A stretch of DNA of 29,508 nucleotides from RI-92 sp040235555. Its GTDB lineage: Bacteria; Pseudomonadota; Gammaproteobacteria; UBA6429; Thiohalophilaceae. The DNA is taken from positions 1 through 29,508 of the forward strand of contig JBECKZ010000151.1 of the NCBI GenBank assembly GCA_040235555.1. The letters run 5' to 3'. Positions 23,355-29,508 of the stretch are shown here, one piece after another. The first letter of the stretch is position 1. Every line of letters begins with the position of its first letter. Position numbers and translations under genes: made by a program. The notes below the pieces were generated by a model. The model did no database searches and was not told the DNA's origin. It saw only the letters and a program-made list of their open reading frames with translations.

Positions 23355-23903
23355 TTATTCTTGTATTTCCTGCGAGGTGAATAAACCTACCCGCAGATCA
23401 TTCGCAGTATAAATATCCTTGCCATCGACCTCGACACGGCCATCGGCGATCCCCATAAACAATTTACGCATAATGACACGTTTGAGATTGATGTGGTAAG
23501 CCACTTTTTTGTTTTCCGGTACGACCTGACCCGTAAACTTGACCTCGCCGGCGCCCAGCGCACGGCCATGGCCCGGACCGCCCATCCAGCCGAGGAAAAA
23601 ACCAATCAACTGCCATAATGCGTCCAAGCCCAGACAACCTGGCATCACCGGATCACCCTTGAAATGGCAGTCAAAAAACCAGAGATCCGGCTTGATATCC
23701 AGTTCTGCAATAATTTCCCCTTTGCCATATTGTCCACCGCTATCACTGATATGGACGATGCGGTCAAACATCAACATTGGCGGTAGTGGTAGCTGGGCAT
23801 TGCCCGGCCCAAATAACTCCCCGCGACCACATTGCAACAGCTCTTCGTAGCTGAATTGATTTTTGCGCCTGGAAATATCGAATTGACTGGTCGGTGTGGA
23901 CAT
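23355..23903 (-). CDS. fabA: 3-hydroxydecanoyl-ACP dehydratase/isomerase FabA
   Basis: This 182-residue hot-dog-fold enzyme dehydrates 3-hydroxydecanoyl-ACP and isomerises the double bond to cis-3, the branch point to unsaturated fatty acids. The catalytic pair is His80 (WFFDCHFKGDPVMPG) and Asp94 (GCLGLDALWQLIGF), the FabA-specific wording that separates it from FabZ. It is about ten residues longer than E. coli FabA at the N-terminus. It forms an operon with fabB. I saw no clear FabR or FadR operator in the 128-base gap upstream (23904-24031), which otherwise holds nothing I can name. Confidence 0.97.
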   Translation of the reverse strand: MSTPTSQFDISRRKNQFSYEELLQCGRGELFGPGNAQLPLPPMLMFDRIVHISDSGGQYGKGEIIAELDIKPDLWFFDCHFKGDPVMPGCLGLDALWQLIGFFLGWMGGPGHGRALGAGEVKFTGQVVPENKKVAYHINLKRVIMRKLFMGIADGRVEVDGKDIYTANDLRVGLFTSQEIQE

Positions 23904-24031
23904 AAAGAATCGCTTTTTGGCTGATGAGAAAAGACGGACTGAATGCTAAATATTGGCTGTGTTGCTGTTGCTCATGGTTGGGTATTTTACCTATCCCCAC
24001 TGGCTAAAAAAAGAAAAGCCGGCAAAAATTG

Positions 24032-24814
24032 TTATTCGGGACGATGGAAACCCCGGTCCGCCGCCCGGACAAAATCGCATAACTGCGTGACCAGGGGATG
24101 TTGCAGCGCCAGCAATTCTGCGAGGTTCGCCTCCAGAGCTTGTCCGCGGCGAAATAATAACCGATATGCCTGTTTCAATGCCCGAATATCCTCCAGCTTA
24201 AATTCGGCCCGTTTTAGCCCCACCAGGTTCAGGCCCCGCACCGAGGCCGGATTGCCGTCTGTAATCATGAATGGGAGGACATCCTGGGTAATCTTGCTGT
24301 TGCCACCGAGCATGGCGTAACTGCCGACATGTGTGAACTGGTGGATCATCACCCCGCCGGAGACAAAAACACGATCCCCAAGTGTCACGTGACCTGCGAG
24401 AGCAGCGGCATTGGCAAACACATTGTGATTCCCCACCACACAATCGTGACCCAAATGAGACCCCGTCATCAGGTAATTGCTATCACCCACTATCGTAGCC
24501 TGGCCTTTTAGATAGGCGCGATTCACAGTCACCGCCTCGCGAAAGACATTCTCATTCCCAATCTCGGTAAGCGTCGGCACGGACTCATCGGTAAATTTGA
24601 TGTGTTGTGGCGCGCCCCCAATCACCGCGTGCTCATAGACTCGATTTTGATGTCCCATACGGGTCCCGGTCTTGATCACGGCATGTGCCGCAATGATGTT
24701 GTTGTCGCCAAGACGAACGCCATCTTCGATGATCGCAAATGCACCTACCTGGTTATTATCCCCAAGGTCCGCCGAGGGCGATACGATGGCGCTGGGATGG
24801 ATCTGGTTTGGCAT
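24032..24814 (-). CDS. lpxA: UDP-N-acetylglucosamine acyltransferase LpxA
   Basis: This 260-residue left-handed beta-helix enzyme performs the first step of lipid A synthesis, adding a 3-hydroxyacyl chain from ACP to UDP-GlcNAc. Hexapeptide repeats run through the first 190 residues (IHPSAIVSPSADLGDNNQVG and similar). The catalytic base is His123 in GSHLGHDCVVGNH, and the helical C-terminal domain contains GLNLVGLKRAEF. The ATG at 24814 is preferred to the TTG just before it. In most gammaproteobacteria lpxA sits in a lpxD-fabZ-lpxA-lpxB cluster; here it stands alone, next to fabA and divergent from selO. Confidence 0.95.
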   Translation of the reverse strand: MPNQIHPSAIVSPSADLGDNNQVGAFAIIEDGVRLGDNNIIAAHAVIKTGTRMGHQNRVYEHAVIGGAPQHIKFTDESVPTLTEIGNENVFREAVTVNRAYLKGQATIVGDSNYLMTGSHLGHDCVVGNHNVFANAAALAGHVTLGDRVFVSGGVMIHQFTHVGSYAMLGGNSKITQDVLPFMITDGNPASVRGLNLVGLKRAEFKLEDIRALKQAYRLLFRRGQALEANLAELLALQHPLVTQLCDFVRAADRGFHRPE

Positions 24815-24893
24815 CAATAGCCCTACAGTTCACTCGTTTTAATCAAGAGTTCAATACTTTAGCATTTGCAGTGAATTGTTGACGAGAAATTTC

Positions 24894-26369
24894 ATGTTGC
24901 GAAAACTGGAACAACTGGCTTTTGATAACAGCTTCGCACGCCTGCCTGACGCATTTTACAGCCGCCTGGCACCCACCCCGTTTGATCAGCCGCCGTATTT
25001 AATCAGTTTAAATCGGCAGGTCGCCGAACTCATCGGCCTCCTCCCCGAGCAGGCCCAACGCCCGGAATTTCTCCAGTATCTGACTGGCCAAACACCCTGG
25101 CCCGGTGCCGAACCGTTGGCCATGCTATATGCTGGCCATCAGTTCGGACATTACGTACCGCAACTGGGAGATGGCCGCGCTATCCTGTTGGGCGAAGTGC
25201 AAAATAACAACGGCGAAAAGTGGGATTTACAGGTCAAGGGCTGTGGCCTCACCCCTTATTCACGCCAGGGCGATGGTCGCGCGGTATTGCGCTCCACGAT
25301 TCGGGAATACCTGTGTTCGGAAGCCATGCATGGCCTGGGTATTCCAACTACCCGTGCCTTATGCATTATCGGCAGCGACGAAGAGGTCTATCGCGAGGAA
25401 ATCGAGTCTGGTGCCATGCTGTTACGGGTAGCGCCATCGCATGTGCGTTTTGGATCATTTGAGGTATTCTACTATCGTAGACAACATGAACAGATTCGAA
25501 CCCTGGCCGATTATGTGATTGAGCAACACTACCCGGATTTGACTGACCACCCTCAAAAATATGTTGCCTGGCTAAGCGAAATCGTCGCGCGCACCGCGCG
25601 CCTGATCGCCCAGTGGCAGGCAGTCGGTTTTGCCCACGGTGTCATGAACACCGACAACATGTCGATCCTCGGACTTACCCTGGACTACGGTCCATATGGC
25701 TTTATTGAACAGTTCGATCCGGGATTTATCTGCAATCATTCAGACCACCATGGCCGTTACGCCTTTGATCAACAGCCTCATATTGGCTTGTGGAACCTGG
25801 CATGTCTGGCCCAGGCGATAGTTCCCCTCATGAGTGTTGATGCTGCCAAGGCCGCGCTGGAAACCTACGAGCAAATATTCATCGATCATTACTATGATTT
25901 AATGTGTCAAAAACTGGGAGTACCGGAACGCAACGAACAGACCGTGGCCGTGATTGACGAATTGCTGCAAATCATGCGCAATGATGGCCGAGATTACACC
26001 CGTACCCTGCGTGCACTGTCCGGTTTTCAAACCGGGAAGGATGCCGACAACACGGATTTGCGCGACATGTTTATTAACCGCGCCAAATTCGATCGCTGGG
26101 CACAAAACTACTGTGAGTTACTGATTCACCATCATAGCAATGATGCCCACCGGCAACAGGCAATGAACCAGCGCAATCCCAAATATATTTTGCGTAATTA
26201 CCTGGCACAGGTTGCTATCGACAAAGCCAGACAAGACCGAGATTATTCCGAAATTGAACGATTGCTGAAGTGTCTGCAAACTCCCTTTGACGAACAACCG
26301 GAATTCGAAAGCTATGCCAGCGAACCGCCGGACTGGGCAAAGACTATAGCTGTGAGCTGCTCATCGTAG
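24894..26369 (+). CDS. selO: Protein adenylyltransferase SelO (YdiU family)
   Basis: This 491-residue pseudokinase-fold enzyme transfers AMP from ATP to Ser, Thr or Tyr of target proteins and has been linked to redox homeostasis. Family landmarks are YAGHQFGHYVPQLGDGRAILLGE, the nucleotide-site QVKGCGLTPYSRQGDGRAVLRS and the metal-binding FAHGVMNTDNMSILG. The C-terminus ends VSCSS, where the cysteine occupies the place of selenocysteine in animal SelO. I chose the ATG at 24894; a TTG at 24876 would add six residues. It is divergent from lpxA and converges with the radical SAM gene, leaving 13 bases between stops. Length is close to the E. coli protein. Confidence 0.96.
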   Translation: MLRKLEQLAFDNSFARLPDAFYSRLAPTPFDQPPYLISLNRQVAELIGLLPEQAQRPEFLQYLTGQTPWPGAEPLAMLYAGHQFGHYVPQLGDGRAILLGEVQNNNGEKWDLQVKGCGLTPYSRQGDGRAVLRSTIREYLCSEAMHGLGIPTTRALCIIGSDEEVYREEIESGAMLLRVAPSHVRFGSFEVFYYRRQHEQIRTLADYVIEQHYPDLTDHPQKYVAWLSEIVARTARLIAQWQAVGFAHGVMNTDNMSILGLTLDYGPYGFIEQFDPGFICNHSDHHGRYAFDQQPHIGLWNLACLAQAIVPLMSVDAAKAALETYEQIFIDHYYDLMCQKLGVPERNEQTVAVIDELLQIMRNDGRDYTRTLRALSGFQTGKDADNTDLRDMFINRAKFDRWAQNYCELLIHHHSNDAHRQQAMNQRNPKYILRNYLAQVAIDKARQDRDYSEIERLLKCLQTPFDEQPEFESYASEPPDWAKTIAVSCSS

Positions 26370-26382
26370 CAGTTTGATGACT

Positions 26383-27456
26383 TCAATTTGTTTCTTGTTC
26401 GTATTTCTTTAACACCACACCCTGCTCCCCACAGCAGCTGGCAGCACACTTCTTGACCTGGTGGATTGCCCCGGGATCAGCATCAAGATACCTGCTGACT
26501 GGCAGGTTCTCCGTTGCACAATCGCAGCCCTTGTCATCATAGACATAGACATGTTGCAAACCAGCATCCCGGGCAATTGCCTGCACATCATAAAGAACCT
26601 GCGGTTCGGTCGCCGGCAGATGGCTCAGTTTGTAGGCCGGGAAAAAGCGCGTGATGTGCCAGGGGCTGTCCATACCCAAATTATCGCGAATCCACTCGGC
26701 AATATGGCGCAACATCTCGGAATTGTCATTACGGGTCGGAATGATATTGGTACGGGTTTCGACATGGATGCCCAGGCGTTGTGCCTCAGCCACGCAATGC
26801 AGGATATCCTGTACCTTGGCCTTACCGCAGATATCCTGATAAAACGCTTCATCAAGACTTTTAATATCGGAGCACAATACATCGATGTGCGGTGCCAGTT
26901 CCGCCAGCGCTTCTTCCGTGACAAAACTGTTGGAGACATACACCGTATACAAGCCAGCCTCATGTGCCAATTGCGCGACATCGAGCACATACTCCAGCCA
27001 GACGGCCGGTTCTGAATAGGTAAACGCGATACCCTGGACTTGATGTCGTCGCGCCGTTTCCACCATTTCCTGAGGCGACACATAGGCATCGGTGGATTCT
27101 CCTCGCGCCATCTTGTCGAGCGCACTCACTCCCCAGGAGATCTCCAGATTATGACAACCGCCACAACGAAAACTGCAGCCATAACTGCCAATAGACATCA
27201 CTTTGGTACCGGGCTGGAAATGCCGTACCGGTTTTTGCTCGATAGGCGCGATATCAATGGCGGAGATTAATCCATACGAAAGGTTGTACAAGGTGCCATG
27301 GCGGTTTACATGGGCCTGACAAAAACCGCGCTGGCCGTGGCGCAAGCGACAACGCCACGGACACAGATGACAACGCGTCGTGCCGTCATCGAGTTTTTCC
27401 TGCAGTCGAGTCGGTTGTAAACGGTAATTATCCGTCATTTTATCTAGGCGACGCAT
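26383..27456 (-). CDS. AmmeMemoRadiSam-type radical SAM enzyme
   Basis: This 357-residue enzyme has the radical SAM cluster motif CSFRCGGC (Cys94, 98 and 101) in a PflA-like barrel. An N-terminal cysteine motif CHLCPWRC with CQAH follows the pattern of the AmmeMemoRadiSam system family, as do GLISAIDIAPIEQKPVRHFQPG, FTYSEPAVWLEYV and DIKSLDEAFY. The C-terminus carries an extra KKCAASCCGEQG, unusual in my recollection. Family members often sit beside MEMO1 and AMMECR1 genes; here the partner is an ATP-grasp gene overlapping by 13 bases. The ATG at 27456 is preferred because GGGAG lies seven bases upstream. The substrate is unknown. Confidence 0.9.
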   Translation of the reverse strand: MRRLDKMTDNYRLQPTRLQEKLDDGTTRCHLCPWRCRLRHGQRGFCQAHVNRHGTLYNLSYGLISAIDIAPIEQKPVRHFQPGTKVMSIGSYGCSFRCGGCHNLEISWGVSALDKMARGESTDAYVSPQEMVETARRHQVQGIAFTYSEPAVWLEYVLDVAQLAHEAGLYTVYVSNSFVTEEALAELAPHIDVLCSDIKSLDEAFYQDICGKAKVQDILHCVAEAQRLGIHVETRTNIIPTRNDNSEMLRHIAEWIRDNLGMDSPWHITRFFPAYKLSHLPATEPQVLYDVQAIARDAGLQHVYVYDDKGCDCATENLPVSRYLDADPGAIHQVKKCAASCCGEQGVVLKKYEQETN

Positions 27457-28715
27457 GCTGGTGCTCCCTGGTTGAGCTTCCAGATCGGGGCAATCACAAA
27501 GTTCAGACAGGCATGCGCTTCACGCAATGCCTGCTCTGCCTGTTGCACGCTCGGTGCGCGAGAAAATATAAAGCCCAGATAACTGGCACCCTCCGGTAAG
27601 GGGATGAGCTCATGGCCTTCGCGCACCTGAATATTGATGTCATCGATAAACGGTACCCGCTGCGCATCTAACAACCCTTCAACTCGTTTTAACATCCCGG
27701 CTTTTGGTATCGGGATCATCAATACACCGGCAGCACCATGCTCACTGTTCAGTGTGAGTGGAATTGCCATGGCGTGGGCCAGAACCAGTTCTTCCAGTGA
27801 ATAGCCTGTACCGAAGTGCAATAAGCGTCCGCAAAGACCTCCGATAGTGCGAGCTGCCACCTCGAGAATGAATACACCATCATTATTACTTCGACACTCA
27901 GCATGGATCGGTCCTTCGTGCAATCCGTATGCATTACAAGCCATCTGTACAACACGTTTGATTTCGTTTTGTTGCGTCACACTGAGCTGCGTAGGCATGG
28001 TGTAATAGGTCTCTTCGAAAAACGGCCCCTCTAGAGGGTCTGGTTTATCGAAGATAGTAAGGATATGCAGCTCACCACGCGTCAGCATGGCTTCCACGGC
28101 AATCTCCTGCCCCGGAATATATTGCTCGATCAACAGATAGCGTTGCGCATCATCTTCGAGATCATTAATACCATGCAACATGGCCTGGATTCGATCGATG
28201 GCAGCGAATAACTCTGTCTGGTTGTTGGTACGTATCACACCACGGCTGGCGGACAATGTTATCGGTTTGACCACAACCGGATACATCAGATTTTTAATCT
28301 GGTCAGCAAGTGGCTGACTTAGGTCGATACGGCGAAACGCGGGAATCGGTACCGCCTGTGTCGTCAAACAACTACGTGCATGATCCTTGCGTCGTGCGAT
28401 GCGCACTGCAGCAGGATCATTGTGCGGCAACTTGAGTGCCTGGGCGAGTGACGCAGCCAATTCGGTGCTCGCATCATCGGTCCCGATCACACCAACGATG
28501 TGGAATTCATTTGCCGCACGTAACAGCGCCTGCAGCGCACTGGTATGATCCTGGAAGTCAATATGAATCCCCTGTGCGTATGCGCTGACGATGGAATGCT
28601 TGCCTTCGGAGGCAATCAGGGCGTGGATACCCATGCGTTCTGCCGCTGCGATAAACGGCATGGTGCGATAACTGCCGTGAGGGGCAATAATCAGAACGCA
28701 AGGTTTACCAGTCAT
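27444..28715 (-). CDS. ATP-grasp family ligase of unknown specificity
   Basis: This 423-residue enzyme has an N-terminal pre-ATP-grasp domain (VLIIAPHGSYRTMPFIAAAERMG) and a full ATP-grasp core: VVVKPITLSASRGVI (nucleotide lysine and glycine-rich loop), YLLIEQYIPGQEIAVEAML, and the metal site GPIHAECRSNNDGVFILEVAARTIGG. It belongs with the PurK/carboxylate-amine ligase-like group that activates a carboxylate as acyl phosphate. The C-terminal domain (GMLKRVEGL and following) resembles the lid of carnosine-synthase-type ligases. GAGG lies seven bases before the ATG. Overlap with the radical SAM gene implies a joint function, probably a two-step modification of one substrate. Neither nucleophile nor acid can be named from sequence. 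Confidence 0.88.
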   Translation of the reverse strand: MTGKPCVLIIAPHGSYRTMPFIAAAERMGIHALIASEGKHSIVSAYAQGIHIDFQDHTSALQALLRAANEFHIVGVIGTDDASTELAASLAQALKLPHNDPAAVRIARRKDHARSCLTTQAVPIPAFRRIDLSQPLADQIKNLMYPVVVKPITLSASRGVIRTNNQTELFAAIDRIQAMLHGINDLEDDAQRYLLIEQYIPGQEIAVEAMLTRGELHILTIFDKPDPLEGPFFEETYYTMPTQLSVTQQNEIKRVVQMACNAYGLHEGPIHAECRSNNDGVFILEVAARTIGGLCGRLLHFGTGYSLEELVLAHAMAIPLTLNSEHGAAGVLMIPIPKAGMLKRVEGLLDAQRVPFIDDINIQVREGHELIPLPEGASYLGFIFSRAPSVQQAEQALREAHACLNFVIAPIWKLNQGAPACVA

Positions 28716-28763
28716 GCTGGTACCTCGTGGGAGGAAGATAAAACCAAAGAATCGTGATAAGGC

Positions 28764-29150
28764 TTAAAACCCGGTGCCGCAACCACCGCCGCCACAGCCG
28801 GAACAGCCGCCACTACCACCAACGCTTTTGAACACGTTATTGAAGACAAATGACTTGCTCATGCCGTTATCGACAAAATCGATATCCGAACCTTGTAGAT
28901 AACCCAGCGCAACCGGGTCGACCATGATTTTAAAGCCGTCACCGGCTAAAATTTTGTCATAGGCATTGATGGATTCCGCATAAGTCATGCCATAGGTCAT
29001 ACCACCACAACCGCCACCACTGACGAAAATGCGAATGCCTTCAATATCCTCTTCAATGCTCCCAAGCAGGGTTTTGAGCTGTTCTGCCGCAGCAGGACTC
29101 ACTTTGATTTCATTATTGGCGATTTCGGTTTTGTATGCGGGTGCACCCAT
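28764..29150 (-). CDS. A-type Fe-S carrier (IscA/ErpA/HesB family) with Cys/Gly-rich tail
   Basis: This 128-residue protein matches the A-type carriers that receive and hand on Fe-S clusters: IKVSPAAAEQLKTLL, IRIFVSGGGCGGMTYGM (first ligand Cys48) and DFVDNGMSKSFVF. The C-terminus does not end in the usual CGCGxSF. Instead a glycine-rich insertion leads to CSGCGGGGCGTGF with Cys116, Cys119 and Cys124. The ligand set is therefore richer than the standard three cysteines. GGAG lies seven bases before the ATG. It is 48 bases upstream of the ATP-grasp gene on the same strand, so it may load or repair the cluster of the radical SAM enzyme. Confidence 0.88.
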   Translation of the reverse strand: MGAPAYKTEIANNEIKVSPAAAEQLKTLLGSIEEDIEGIRIFVSGGGCGGMTYGMTYAESINAYDKILAGDGFKIMVDPVALGYLQGSDIDFVDNGMSKSFVFNNVFKSVGGSGGCSGCGGGGCGTGF

Positions 29151-29199
29151 GACACAACTCCATAGACAATACTTAAGATATTTCTAATAATAGCAAGAT

Positions 29200-29216
29200 T
29201 AGGACAAGCAATCCTA
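29200..29216. promoter_or_regulatory. Short inverted repeat in the divergent A-type carrier/yggX promoter region
   Basis: TAGGA (29200-29204) and TCCTA (29212-29216) flank seven bases in the 106-base region between the divergent genes. On the minus strand a -10-like TATTAT lies just downstream. It could be a regulator site for either gene, but it does not match the IscR or Fur consensus as I know them. Confidence 0.25.
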
Positions 29217-29256
29217 GTTAAGTGTTCAATTCAATTGATGCTGGAGATCTGACAAA

Positions 29257-29508
29257 GTGCGTATGGTTATTTGCAAGGTTTTGAAAAGAGAGGCCGAAGG
29301 GCTGGATGTCCCCCCTTATCCGGGTGAATTGGGTCAACGCATTTACGACAATATCTCCAAAGAAGGTTGGCAACAATGGCTCCAGCGACTCACCATCATC
29401 CTGAATGAGAACCGCCTGAGTACGGCCGACCCCGGCAGCCTGGAGGTCATTGAACAGCACATGCTGGGGTTTTTATTCGATGAAGGTGATGCCGGCAGAT
29501 TACCTCCT
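29257..29508 (+). CDS. yggX: Fe(2+)-trafficking protein YggX, 3' end outside window
   Basis: The frame stays open to the end of the window, giving 84 codons of a protein that is normally about 90 residues. The N-terminal MVICKVLKREAEGL and the core YPGELGQRIYDNISKEGWQQWLQ with ILNENRLS are the YggX signature, including the single conserved cysteine near the start. YggX protects Fe-S enzymes from oxidative damage and helps move iron. The GTG at 29257 has GGAGA nine bases upstream and gives the expected two residues before MV; the ATG at 29263 is too far from that site. It is divergent from the A-type carrier, placing two iron-handling genes back to back. Confidence 0.9.
   Translation, partial: MRMVICKVLKREAEGLDVPPYPGELGQRIYDNISKEGWQQWLQRLTIILNENRLSTADPGSLEVIEQHMLGFLFDEGDAGRLPP

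Noticed and set aside
1..29508. CRISPR arrays, tRNA or rRNA genes, insertion sequences, prophage or attachment sites
   Set aside because: No spaced direct repeats, transposase or integrase motifs, or tRNA-like cloverleaf sequences were seen on reading both strands.

Overview
The window reads as chromosome of a gammaproteobacterium. FabA with FabB, PdxB, a complete rnfABCDGE operon, LpxA, MazG, SelO, YggX and a TfpX/TfpZ-type pilin accessory protein are a typical gammaproteobacterial set. Base composition is moderate and genes are tightly packed. I cannot name the species. The left-hand gene set (NitT/TauT-type ABC ATPase, Sco copper chaperone, cytochrome c4-like protein, AprA-like flavoprotein) hints at a chemolithotrophic or sulfur-metabolising relative of the Chromatiales, but that is inference.

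Layout. Positions 1-12054 (+ strand) form one nearly gapless block: a truncated membrane protein, an ABC ATPase, Sco, a dihaem cytochrome c, a GntR/UTRA regulator, an AprA-like FAD oxidoreductase, an AprB-like 2[4Fe-4S] ferredoxin, a HEAT-repeat protein, a 7Fe ferredoxin (FdxA) and then rnfABCDGE. Overlapping or closely spaced genes and good ribosome binding sites suggest co-transcription. The order invites a model in which the flavoprotein and its small ferredoxin exchange electrons with FdxA and the ion-pumping Rnf complex, while Sco and the cytochrome serve a periplasmic oxidation whose main enzyme probably lies upstream of the window.

Positions 12055-14087 (+) hold three unrecognised genes for exported or membrane-anchored proteins, the first behind a structured leader. 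Positions 14180-17729 (-) hold amt, mazG and pdxB. The region in front of amt carries a textbook nitrogen-control arrangement: a sigma-54-like -24/-12 element and two NtrC-type sites about 100 and 150 bp upstream of the inferred start.

Positions 17887-21238 hold a signalling and redox group: an HDOD protein, an exported LRV/HEAT-like repeat protein, a response regulator with a degenerate GGDEF domain that keeps the RxxD inhibitory-site motif, and a membrane-anchored TlpA-like thioredoxin. Positions 21332-26369 hold a TfpX/TfpZ-like protein, fabB, fabA, a lone lpxA and selO. Positions 26383-29150 (-) hold an A-type Fe-S carrier with a Cys/Gly-rich tail, an ATP-grasp enzyme and an AmmeMemoRadiSam-type radical SAM enzyme, arranged as a probable operon. 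The window ends inside yggX. No tRNA, rRNA, CRISPR, insertion sequence or prophage gene was seen, and no gene-free stretch exceeds 300 bases.
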